DNA from: CALXOJ01 sp034120015 | GTDB taxonomy: Bacteria > Spirochaetota > Spirochaetia > JAFGXN01 | Length of the DNA stretch: 55,174 nucleotides | Direction: 5' to 3' | Assembly: GCA_034120015.1 (NCBI GenBank) | Contig: JAXEIF010000020.1 | Location: 1-55,174, forward strand | Shown here: piece by piece, positions 16,318 to 24,056 of the stretch | Layout: every line of letters starts with the position of its first letter | How positions within the stretch are numbered: position 1 is the stretch's first letter | Notes under the pieces: generated by a model | The model's database searches: none | The model's input: only the letters and a program-made list of their open reading frames with translations | What the model was told of the DNA's origin: nothing | Position numbers and translations under genes: made by a program

Positions 16318-17107
16318 AACTCTGCTTATCAAAGAACTGAAAGGGTTGGGAAAACTCTTTCTGATTTTTGCGGCCGTTCTGACGCTTTATATCACTATGA
16401 TTGTTGCAATGTATGATCCGTCGGTTATCGACACCATCAATCAGTTCAGGGAATCAATGCCGGAATTAATGGCTGTTGTCGGAATGGATGGAGCTTCCGA
16501 TTCACTGATTGACTTCATCATTTCCTATCTCTACGGATTTCTGCTCCTGATGTTCCCCATGGTCTTCTCGTTCTTTTGCACCTATAAACTGATCGGTAAA
16601 TACATCGATAAAGGTTCTCTGTCAGTCCTGCTTGCGGCCCCCGTCAGCCGTACTTCCGTCATATTGACCGAAATAATGACAGCCGTGATCGGGTTGATTT
16701 TGCTGTTGCTGTATGTTTCGCTTCTGGAACTGGTTTGTGCGGAAATTCAATTTCCGGGAGAAATGAATATCTCCGGTCTGATTCAGATTAACTTCGGACT
16801 GTTCGCCCTTCACCTTTTTATTCTAGGCATCGGTTTTCTCTGTGCCGTTTCCTTTAATGATTTGAAAGGCAGCATCGGCGCCGGAGCCGGTATTCCCGTT
16901 CTGTCTTATATTATGACAATGCTCGGAAATGCCGGAGAAAAGACCGCAATATTCCGCTGCATCTCTTTCTATTCGCTCTATGATCCGTCCGGTCTGATTG
17001 CGGGCGAAACGGACGCCGTTATCGGAACTGTCGTTCTTCTGACAGGAGCCCTGCTTCTGCTCGGTTCCTCAGTCCTTGTCTTCAATAAAAGAGATTTTGC
17101 ACTCTAA
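16307..17107 (+). CDS. ABC transporter permease (ABC-2 type)
   Basis: A 266-residue membrane protein with about six hydrophobic helices and the arrangement of ABC-2 exporter permeases, including a long extracytoplasmic segment after the first helix. It is the partner of the preceding ATPase, overlapping it by 11 nt. The substrate is not predictable. The stop codon overlaps by 4 nt the stop of the convergent PAP2 gene, with no terminator between. Confidence 0.85.
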   Translation: MPNKTLLIKELKGLGKLFLIFAAVLTLYITMIVAMYDPSVIDTINQFRESMPELMAVVGMDGASDSLIDFIISYLYGFLLLMFPMVFSFFCTYKLIGKYIDKGSLSVLLAAPVSRTSVILTEIMTAVIGLILLLLYVSLLELVCAEIQFPGEMNISGLIQINFGLFALHLFILGIGFLCAVSFNDLKGSIGAGAGIPVLSYIMTMLGNAGEKTAIFRCISFYSLYDPSGLIAGETDAVIGTVVLLTGALLLLGSSVLVFNKRDFAL

Positions 17108-18012
17108 ATACGTCCCGAATCGGTGTCGGACTGAAAAATATTCAGTCTGACACCGCACCACGGAATCAGACCTACCGCAATCAATCCGACCAGAAAATAG
17201 CGAATCATATCCAGCCATCCCCATGCGGGAAGCAAAAACTTGATTCCGGTATAAACCAGTGCGATCGGAATAAGACCGATAATATAACGGACAATTTTTG
17301 TTTTCATCGTGCCGGCCGTGGAATAACCGCCGTAAAGATATTCGCATAAATAACCGCATGCCAGCCCCGATGTCAGCAAAGCAAATTTATGTATATCTCC
17401 CAAATCGAATCCTTCCGGCAGAAAAAAAGAAGCTGCATAAAATCCGACCCCCAAAAGCATCGCCCCCACGGCCGTTACCGTCAGGAACAGGAAACGAACC
17501 CGCCTGTCTTCATAGATATGAACAAAACGGCGGAAAAGCAAAAGAGGAAACAAAAATCCGATCAGAAAACCGAAAGCAACATCCTGAGGCCAGTGCACTC
17601 CCAAATACAAACGCGATAATGCAATCATCAATACGATAACAAAAACAATCGGTATCAGCCATGCTTTACGCAAATAGGATGCAGCCGAAAAATAAAAAGT
17701 CGCCGCATTCTGCGTATGCCCGCTCGGGAAAGAGTACCCTCCTGCCGTTGCCAGGCGTTTCCCCTCGACGCCTTCCAGCGCCTGAAACGGCCTCGGATGC
17801 CTGAAAACAATTTTCAGCAGCAGATTGGACAGGACGGAATACATTAAAACGAAACAAAATGCAAAGCCTCTTTTTTTATCGCCGTTCCAGAGGAACCACC
17901 CCAGCACCAGCAGATACAAAGGCGGTTCTCCCATGAAGCTGAAAAAATGAAACAATCCGTCCCAAAAGGGAGTGGCATACTCCTGAAAAAAAAGTAAAAT
18001 CGATTCCTGCAT
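17104..18012 (-). CDS. PAP2 family membrane phosphatase
   Basis: A 302-residue membrane protein with the three PAP2 signatures: KIVFRHPRP (KX6RP-like), PSGHT and SRLYLGVHWPQD. It has about six to eight membrane helices and an extra C-terminal membrane region beyond the core. Such enzymes dephosphorylate lipid phosphates, for example undecaprenyl diphosphate or phosphatidic acid. The start at 18012 is chosen because AGAGGA precedes that ATG; a TTG eight codons upstream has no SD. It lies 27 nt after the LacZ gene, probably in one transcript, although the functional link is unclear. Confidence 0.87.
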   Translation of the reverse strand: MQESILLFFQEYATPFWDGLFHFFSFMGEPPLYLLVLGWFLWNGDKKRGFAFCFVLMYSVLSNLLLKIVFRHPRPFQALEGVEGKRLATAGGYSFPSGHTQNAATFYFSAASYLRKAWLIPIVFVIVLMIALSRLYLGVHWPQDVAFGFLIGFLFPLLLFRRFVHIYEDRRVRFLFLTVTAVGAMLLGVGFYAASFFLPEGFDLGDIHKFALLTSGLACGYLCEYLYGGYSTAGTMKTKIVRYIIGLIPIALVYTGIKFLLPAWGWLDMIRYFLVGLIAVGLIPWCGVRLNIFQSDTDSGRI

Positions 18013-18039
18013 CAAATCCTCTTTCGGATGGAACAACCG

Positions 18040-21000
18040 CTATTCCGCTGTCATTCGAAAACGATAAGAGTAAGACTGTTTCCCCGGTAAAAGATAGTCA
18101 TCCAAAGGCGCTGCCCCCCACGAATCGATACACCCCAAACCACGTTGGGCAATATCGATATTCACAGTCACTGTTTCTCCGATACCCGAAATTTCGTGCG
18201 GATGTTTTGCCGCTTCGAGAGCTTTTTGCGTGAAATTCCAGACATTAAAACAGAAAACGGGATCTCCTTCTATTTTCAGCACCTTGTCTTTTGCGGCAAT
18301 TTTCAGAGAACGGACTTCCGTCCGATAGCCGCACTCCTGCGGATCGGCATAAAAATGGTTCAAAGAAGTAATCGGCGAAGAATAGACTCCGATCGGGTAA
18401 CCGCTGAAACGATCCTGATAGTTCTCTTCCTTTCCCCGACCGAACCACGAAACATCGGAGAACGTTTTATCCGTTTCGAATGTCAGACCGATGCGCGGAA
18501 CATCCCGGGAACCTTTCAAATCAAACCTGGCCGCAACTTCGACCGTGCCGTCATCATACACCGTATATTCGCGTACAAGTTTCGACAATCCTTTTAAACG
18601 GGATGTTGCCTTCAGCACAACAGCCCCGGTTTTCCCGGTAATCTCCCACCTCGTACCCGAGGTTCCCGCATCCGTTACTTTATTCCATTGTTTTAACCGA
18701 TCCGGAGCTTTATTTCCCTCATCATTATTGGTCGGCGCTCTCCACAAATTCACCCGTAACGGAGCCGTCAGATATGTTTTCCCGTTTTTCTCCCAATCCG
18801 TCATATCGCCGCTCTTTTCGTTAAAAACAATCCGAAAATCTTTTCCGGAAACAACGTATTCCCCGTTATCTTTTGTGAGCGTCGAATCGGCAGCAGCGCA
18901 GCGGTATTCTGTCAGTCGTCCAGGTTCTGTTAATGCAAACTGATCGAATCCGTACTCATATCCTTTATCACACCATGCCCGACCGGTATTGTAAAGATAA
19001 GTAAACGTCACAAGCAAATCGGCCTTGTCAAGATACGGTTTCAATTCAGCCGTCAGATCGATGGTTTTCGTTTCCTGCGGAGGAAGATTAATAGCGCCGA
19101 TAACACCCGAAGTCACCTTTTTTCCGCCGGCCTCGGCTTTCCACTGAATCCAATAGGAAGAAAGATTCTCAAAGAAATTTTCGTTCTTCAGCAGGAATAC
19201 AGTTTTATTTTCCGTTGCTGTCATAACAATATTCTGATAGATATGTTTAACCTCGGCCGCATGAGGATTCGGAACACCGAGCGAATTAACGACGCCGTTC
19301 ATCAGAAAGTTCCCGTCATTCGGATAATCACCGAAATCACCGCCGTAAGCCAGATAGGAAACGCCGTCTTTTGTTCTGGACATAATCGACTGATCCTTAA
19401 AATCCCAAATGCATCCGCCCTGCAGGTACGGCTTCGACCTGATAATATCCCAGTATTCTTTAAAGCCCCCCATACTGTTTCCCATTGCATGGGCATATTC
19501 GGCGATAATAAACGGTTTACGCGGTGCCATAGCAGGAACGGAATAAAGTTTATCGCTAAAAAAATAAACCGGTTTTAAATCGCCGTAATTTTGCAGATCC
19601 CAATGCGGCGTATACATGCTGGCATAGACATCGGTATTCTCTCCGTATCCGGCCCGCTCCGCCATGAAAGGACGCGAGGGGTCTGTTTTTTTTGCCAATT
19701 CCCGTTCGGCAGCAATACCGACACCGTCGCCGGCTTCGTTCGAGGCAGACCACATAATAATCGAAGGATGATTTTTATCCCGCTGCATCATCCGGTTAAA
19801 CCGGTCGACATGCGACCGAACCCATTCCGGCCGCTTTGCCAAAGAGGCGGGACCATACCCCATTCCATGGCTTTCGATATTGGCTTCGTCGATAACATAA
19901 AGACCGATGCGATCCGCATATTTGTACAGATAGGGGTCATTCGGGTAATGCGAGGTTCTGATGGTATTAATGTTCAACCGTTTCATCGTTTCGAGATCCC
20001 GACGAATCACTTCCCGTGTCACATACTGTCCCGTATAGGCGTCATGGTCATGTCTGTTAACCCCTTTGATAAAAATCCGCTGCCCGTTAACAAGGAGATC
20101 GCCGCCTTTAATTTCGACAGACCGAAAGCCGACATCGCAGTTTGTTGCCTCAAGCACCCGATCCGAACCGTCTTTCAGTGAAAAAACCAATCTGTATAAA
20201 TTCGGAATTTCGGCACTCCACAATTTCGGATTTGCGATAAACGACTCCATTCTCACGGTTTGAGTCCGACCGGCAGCAACTTTATACGTTATCGAACCGG
20301 AGGCCGTCTGAACGTTTTGGCTGTCATACAAAACATAAGAAAGTAATCCGTTGGATTCGCTTTTTCCGTAATTTTTTATCACAGCCTGAATACGGAGATC
20401 GGCATCCCGATATTCGTTTCGCAAAACCGTATCGACTTTAAAGTCAAACAGGGAAGTTTTGGGAGTCGAATAAAGAAAAACATCCCGGTAGATCCCGCTC
20501 AGTCTCCAGAAGTCCTGGCATTCCAGATAAGAGCCATCGTTATACTTAAAAACCTGAACAGCCAACCGGTTACTGCCCGATTTGATATATTCCGTAATAT
20601 CGAAAATCGCGGGAGTACGGCTGTCCTGACTGTATCCGACCTGTTTACCATTCACCCATATATAAAAAGCGGAAGCTACCCCCTGAAACTGAATAAAGAC
20701 CTGTCGTCCGCCCCAATCGGCAGGAACGGTAAAATTTCTGCGGTAGAATCCGGTCGGATTGCGTTCGATAAATGTTGTCCAATTTTTCGGCGGTTCTCCC
20801 ATAACATAAGGCGGATTTTTTACGAAAGGATAAATCTGATTAACGTAAATAGGCGTTCCGTATCCTTCGATTTCCATATTGGAAGGGACCTTAATCTCGG
20901 ACCACCCCGAATCATCAAAATCGTTTTTCCAAAATTCCGCCGGTCCGTTTTCGGGTCGAGGTGCCCAGACAAATTTCCAGTTTCCGTTCAGCGAACTTTT

Positions 21001-21168
21001 AAACGCCAGGGATTCGTCATCGGTACGCGCTTCACTTTCAGTCGCATACGAATCGTGAGTCGCAAACGGATCGACTTTATTGATTCCGATAACCTGCTCG
21101 TTTTCCCAATCGGACGCAAAGACCGCCGCTCCGGAAAGAATTAAAAACAGAATTAAAAACTTTTTCAT
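18040..21168 (-). CDS. lacZ: Exported LacZ-type beta-galactosidase (GH2)
   Basis: A 1042-residue enzyme with the full LacZ architecture plus a signal peptide (about 1-18, ending VFA). Domains in order are sugar-binding jelly-roll, Ig-like, TIM barrel, second Ig-like and beta-galactosidase small chain (about 765-1040). The acid/base E478 lies in IMWSASNEAG and the nucleophile E557 in IIAEYAHAMGN, 79 residues apart as in E. coli LacZ. It hydrolyses terminal beta-galactosides, here outside the cytoplasm. A near-consensus promoter (21199-21228) precedes it. The PAP2 gene follows on the same strand. Confidence 0.93.
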   Translation of the reverse strand: MKKFLILFLILSGAAVFASDWENEQVIGINKVDPFATHDSYATESEARTDDESLAFKSSLNGNWKFVWAPRPENGPAEFWKNDFDDSGWSEIKVPSNMEIEGYGTPIYVNQIYPFVKNPPYVMGEPPKNWTTFIERNPTGFYRRNFTVPADWGGRQVFIQFQGVASAFYIWVNGKQVGYSQDSRTPAIFDITEYIKSGSNRLAVQVFKYNDGSYLECQDFWRLSGIYRDVFLYSTPKTSLFDFKVDTVLRNEYRDADLRIQAVIKNYGKSESNGLLSYVLYDSQNVQTASGSITYKVAAGRTQTVRMESFIANPKLWSAEIPNLYRLVFSLKDGSDRVLEATNCDVGFRSVEIKGGDLLVNGQRIFIKGVNRHDHDAYTGQYVTREVIRRDLETMKRLNINTIRTSHYPNDPYLYKYADRIGLYVIDEANIESHGMGYGPASLAKRPEWVRSHVDRFNRMMQRDKNHPSIIMWSASNEAGDGVGIAAERELAKKTDPSRPFMAERAGYGENTDVYASMYTPHWDLQNYGDLKPVYFFSDKLYSVPAMAPRKPFIIAEYAHAMGNSMGGFKEYWDIIRSKPYLQGGCIWDFKDQSIMSRTKDGVSYLAYGGDFGDYPNDGNFLMNGVVNSLGVPNPHAAEVKHIYQNIVMTATENKTVFLLKNENFFENLSSYWIQWKAEAGGKKVTSGVIGAINLPPQETKTIDLTAELKPYLDKADLLVTFTYLYNTGRAWCDKGYEYGFDQFALTEPGRLTEYRCAAADSTLTKDNGEYVVSGKDFRIVFNEKSGDMTDWEKNGKTYLTAPLRVNLWRAPTNNDEGNKAPDRLKQWNKVTDAGTSGTRWEITGKTGAVVLKATSRLKGLSKLVREYTVYDDGTVEVAARFDLKGSRDVPRIGLTFETDKTFSDVSWFGRGKEENYQDRFSGYPIGVYSSPITSLNHFYADPQECGYRTEVRSLKIAAKDKVLKIEGDPVFCFNVWNFTQKALEAAKHPHEISGIGETVTVNIDIAQRGLGCIDSWGAAPLDDYLLPGKQSYSYRFRMTAE

Positions 21169-21198
21169 AAAAACCCCCGTTGAGATTTACTGTATCCA

Positions 21199-21228
21199 AT
21201 TATACAATTGCACTCCCGCTGCTGTCAA
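21199..21228 (-). promoter_or_regulatory. Promoter of lacZ (TTGACA-N18-TATAAT)
   Basis: On the reverse strand TTGACA is at 21228-21223 and TATAAT at 21204-21199, with an 18-bp spacer. A G-rich SD (GGGGG) precedes the ATG at 21168. Confidence 0.85.
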
Positions 21229-21249
21229 CGATAATTTTATGCTGACAAA

Positions 21250-21280
21250 TAAAAAAAGGCTGCACGAAATCCGTGCAGCC
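21250..21280 (-). terminator. Intrinsic terminator after the LysM gene
   Basis: A perfect 9-bp stem, GGCTGCACG and CGTGCAGCC, with a 5-nt loop. On the reverse strand it is followed by a run of seven T, so it ends the gdhA-side transcript of the LysM protein. Confidence 0.92.
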
Positions 21281-21298
21281 GATAACGGGATACCTGTT

Positions 21299-21982
21299 TC
21301 AGAATGACCCTTCCCGCTTCTCACCGTTAATCGACGGAATCAGCAGTTTCTCACCGGGATAAATCAAATGCGGTGAATCCGATTTCAGAGTATCTTTATT
21401 GGCTTCATACAGAACCGTCCATTTATAAGGATCTCCGTAAACCTCTTTTTTCCCCGCTATGCGCCACAGACAGTCACGGCATTCGGGAACCAGTTTAACC
21501 ACATAATACTGCGGCAGAACATTTTCCGCCTCCGCCGTTTCCGAAGGTTTGTACATACGGCGGATACCGGCCAGTGCATTTATGACCTTATCGGCCTCCG
21601 TTATTGCCGTCTGATAATCTTCCGTTTCAAATGCTTCGACGGCCGCATTGTACCAGGCAGATGCGGACTCAAACAGTTCCGCGTTGAAATCGGCCAGTTT
21701 AATCCGTTTCGCATAATCGATGCGGTAACCGGCCATTTTTACTTTGCTGTTGGCACGGTAAATCAGCTTCATTTTTTCGATATATTCGAGAGAAAGCTGA
21801 GCCTGTTCTTTTGCTTCAACGGAATACTGAATTGACTGTTCGTAATTTCCGTTTTCCAGTTCGACTTTCGCTTTTTCTTTCAGCTCGACCGACCGGCGGT
21901 AATATTCGTTATCCTCGAAATTCTGAGCAAAAAGAACGGATGCAACCGATATCAAAACCGTCAGAAAAAAAGCTTTTTTCAT
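21299..21982 (-). CDS. Exported helical protein with C-terminal LysM domain
   Basis: A 227-residue protein with a signal peptide (about 1-19, ending LFA), a helical middle made of TPR-like segments rich in Tyr, Ala and Glu, and a C-terminal LysM domain (about 150-218) that opens YYVVKL and ends in PGEKLLIP. LysM binds peptidoglycan or chitin-like GlcNAc polymers, so it is probably periplasmic and wall-associated. Its ATG overlaps by 4 nt the stop of the upstream lipoprotein gene, showing coupling. A terminator follows. The combination resembles spirochaetal periplasmic TPR/LysM proteins of unknown function. Confidence 0.82.
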   Translation of the reverse strand: MKKAFFLTVLISVASVLFAQNFEDNEYYRRSVELKEKAKVELENGNYEQSIQYSVEAKEQAQLSLEYIEKMKLIYRANSKVKMAGYRIDYAKRIKLADFNAELFESASAWYNAAVEAFETEDYQTAITEADKVINALAGIRRMYKPSETAEAENVLPQYYVVKLVPECRDCLWRIAGKKEVYGDPYKWTVLYEANKDTLKSDSPHLIYPGEKLLIPSINGEKREGSF

Positions 21983-22416
21983 TCTTCGACCTCCATAGCG
22001 GCTTCCAGTTCCGCTTCCAAACGGGCCTTCTCTTCATTTCCGGCACGAATTTCTTCATCGTTTTGGGCAATCGCTTCCTCAGCACGGCGTAACGCTTCAA
22101 GTGCCTCGGCATATCGGGAGTCGCCCGCGGCTTCGTATGCCTTTAAAAAAGCATCACGGGCTTCCGTATACTTTTGGAGCGCCGTAACATAATCTTCGGT
22201 CTCCGCCGCTTCGTCACCGGCCGCCAACGCGGCAGTCCCCTGCGCGTACAAATCGGCCGCCTGCCGATCGGCGCCGACGGAAAGCGCTTTTTCCTGAGCC
22301 GCTACGGCTTCTTTTCTCATTTCATCGGCGGCGGTCATCTCATCCGCGGAAGGTTTGGTTTTACAGGCAAACAGAGCCAGTAAGACCAATAACAGCAACG
22401 GTACATGTTTCTTCAT
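21979..22416 (-). CDS. Small alanine/glutamate-rich helical lipoprotein
   Basis: A 145-residue lipoprotein with lipobox LFAC (Cys at about 18). The mature part is almost purely helical and rich in Ala and Glu, with repeats of a YxxALxxxxxA type that suggest TPR-like hairpins or a coiled coil (about 25-145). It overlaps the LysM gene by 4 nt. The two share a similar helical composition and probably work together at the cell wall. GGAGG precedes the ATG and a TATAAT box lies about 44 nt upstream. No catalytic function is expected. Confidence 0.8.
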   Translation of the reverse strand: MKKHVPLLLLVLLALFACKTKPSADEMTAADEMRKEAVAAQEKALSVGADRQAADLYAQGTAALAAGDEAAETEDYVTALQKYTEARDAFLKAYEAAGDSRYAEALEALRRAEEAIAQNDEEIRAGNEEKARLEAELEAAMEVEE

Positions 22417-22459
22417 AAAAGTCCTCCATATAACTTATTATTTTTATTACCGATGTTTT

Positions 22460-22465
22460 ATTATA
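22460..22465 (-). promoter_or_regulatory. Candidate -10 box for the lipoprotein-LysM pair
   Basis: TATAAT on the reverse strand lies between the gdhA terminator and the lipoprotein start. No convincing -35 hexamer is present, since the region upstream is the T-tract and stem of that terminator. Confidence 0.45.
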
Positions 22466-22469
22466 CCCT

Positions 22470-22516
22470 AAAAAAAAAAGAAAAGATATTCTTTTTTTCA
22501 AAAAAATACCTTTTCT
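22470..22516 (-). terminator. AT-rich intrinsic terminator after gdhA
   Basis: On the reverse strand AGAAAAGGTATT and AATATCTTTTCT form a 12-bp stem with one G-U pair, around a loop of T and A runs, followed by about ten T. It lies about 30 nt after the gdhA stop. Confidence 0.75.
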
Positions 22517-22547
22517 TCTAAAGATTATATAATTACAATTTTATAAA

Positions 22548-23903
22548 TTATATAACTCCGTAAGAGACCATCGCTTTTGCCACCTTCAAGAAACCGGCAA
22601 TATTGGCCCCGGCTACATAGTTGCCCGCCTTACCGTAAGCTTCCGCCGCAGACAGACAGTTTTTATGAATCGATCTCATGATGTTGTGAAGTCTTCTGTC
22701 CACTTCTTCGGAATCCCAGGACATTCTCAAACTGTTCTGACTCATTTCCAAACCCGATGTGGCAACACCGCCGGCGTTGGATGCTTTACCCGGTGCATAG
22801 AGAACATTATTGGCATGGAAAATTTCTACCGCGTCGGGAGTGCTCGGCATGTTGGCTCCTTCGGAAACACAGTAACAGCCGTTATTAACAAGTGCCTGCG
22901 CATTCTCACCGTTCAGCTCGTTTTGTGTGGCCGACGGGAAAGCGGCGTCACAGCGGATACCCTGTTCGCGGACCGTATCCCAAATACTCTTTCCTTCGAA
23001 GTAAGGCAGATTCAGAGCTGCGGCATAATCTTTGATGCGGCCGCGTTTATTGTTCTTGATATCCATCAGAACATCGAGCTTTTTATTGTCGAAACCGGCT
23101 TCGTCAATCACCGTTCCGTTGGAATCGCTTGCCGAAATAACCCGGACACCCAACTGCAACAGTTTCTGAATCGTAAACTGAGCCACGTTTCCGCTTCCGC
23201 TGACAACAGCCGTCTTTCCGTCGAACGACTCGCCTCTCGTCGCCAGCATTTCGGCCGCAAAATAAACCGAACCGAAACCCGTTGCCTGCGGACGAATCAG
23301 ACTTCCGCCGTATTCAAGTCCTTTACCTGTCAAAACTCCCGTATGCTCGTTTCTGACTTTTTTGTAAGCACCGTACAAATATCCGATTTCACGGCTGCCG
23401 ACCCCGATATCTCCCGCAGGAACGTCGATATCCGGACCGATATGACGGTAGAGCTCCATCATGAAAGACTGACAAAAACGCATGACTTCCCGGTCGGATT
23501 TTCCTTTCGGATCAAAATCGGAACCGCCTTTTCCGCCGCCGATCGGCAACGTTGTCAGCGCATTTTTGAAAATCTGTTCAAAACCGAGGAATTTGATAAT
23601 TCCCAGATTCACGGAAGGATGGAAACGCAGTCCTCCTTTATAAGGTCCGATCGCGTTGTTAAACTGAACACGAAAACCGCGGTTTACATGCACATTGCCG
23701 TTATCATCGATCCAGGGAACTTTAAACATAATCACCCGGTCCGGTTCGATGATCCGGTCAAAGACACCGTCTTTTGCAAATTCGGGATGACGGCTGACGG
23801 TCACCGAAATACTGTCCATAACTTCGGTAACAGCCTGAATAAATTCGGTTTCGTGAGAATCTTTTTCTTTTACTTTCGCAATAATTTCTTCTGCAACAGA
23901 CAT
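22548..23903 (-). CDS. gdhA: NADP-type glutamate dehydrogenase
   Basis: A 451-residue hexameric glutamate dehydrogenase, close in length to the E. coli enzyme. Motifs are RVQFNNAIGPYKGGLRFHP, the catalytic region PIGGGKGGSDFDPKGKSD, the nucleotide-binding GSGNVAQ, and SEGANMPSTPDAV. It assimilates ammonia into glutamate, which also supplies the proline pathway encoded further downstream. The start at 23903 is chosen because AAGGAG precedes it. A frame 12 codons longer lacks an SD and would run into the promoter. It is divergent from the GH97 gene. Confidence 0.95.
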   Translation of the reverse strand: MSVAEEIIAKVKEKDSHETEFIQAVTEVMDSISVTVSRHPEFAKDGVFDRIIEPDRVIMFKVPWIDDNGNVHVNRGFRVQFNNAIGPYKGGLRFHPSVNLGIIKFLGFEQIFKNALTTLPIGGGKGGSDFDPKGKSDREVMRFCQSFMMELYRHIGPDIDVPAGDIGVGSREIGYLYGAYKKVRNEHTGVLTGKGLEYGGSLIRPQATGFGSVYFAAEMLATRGESFDGKTAVVSGSGNVAQFTIQKLLQLGVRVISASDSNGTVIDEAGFDNKKLDVLMDIKNNKRGRIKDYAAALNLPYFEGKSIWDTVREQGIRCDAAFPSATQNELNGENAQALVNNGCYCVSEGANMPSTPDAVEIFHANNVLYAPGKASNAGGVATSGLEMSQNSLRMSWDSEEVDRRLHNIMRSIHKNCLSAAEAYGKAGNYVAGANIAGFLKVAKAMVSYGVI

Positions 23904-23929
23904 TGCTTTTTTTCTCCTTTCCGAACCGC

Positions 23930-23958
23930 ATTTTAGCAAAAAAACGACAAAAAAACAA
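23930..23958 (-). promoter_or_regulatory. Promoter of gdhA (TTGTTT-N17-TAAAAT)
   Basis: On the reverse strand TTGTTT is at 23958-23953 and TAAAAT at 23935-23930, with a 17-bp spacer. It is moderately close to consensus. Confidence 0.55.
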
Positions 23959-23968
23959 TATTTCGTAC

Positions 23969-23992
23969 TTTCCGAATTTAACTTTTCGGAAA
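23969..23992. promoter_or_regulatory. Dyad in the gdhA/GH97 divergent region
   Basis: TTTCCGAA (23969-23976) and TTCGGAAA (23985-23992) form a perfect 8-bp inverted repeat with an 8-nt spacer. It lies just upstream of the gdhA -35 box and about 65 nt before the GH97 start. It could be an operator for either gene. Confidence 0.45.
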
Positions 23993-24056
23993 AATTAAAT
24001 TTTTTGATATCTTTTCATTTTACTCCGTACTACAATAATTTTCAAAGGAGTTTTTT

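Noticed and set aside
22665..23936. 423-codon open frame on the + strand
   Set aside because: It is the antisense shadow of gdhA, whose protein is unmistakable on the reverse strand; the shadow translation is Arg/Phe/Asn-rich with no domain and no SD.
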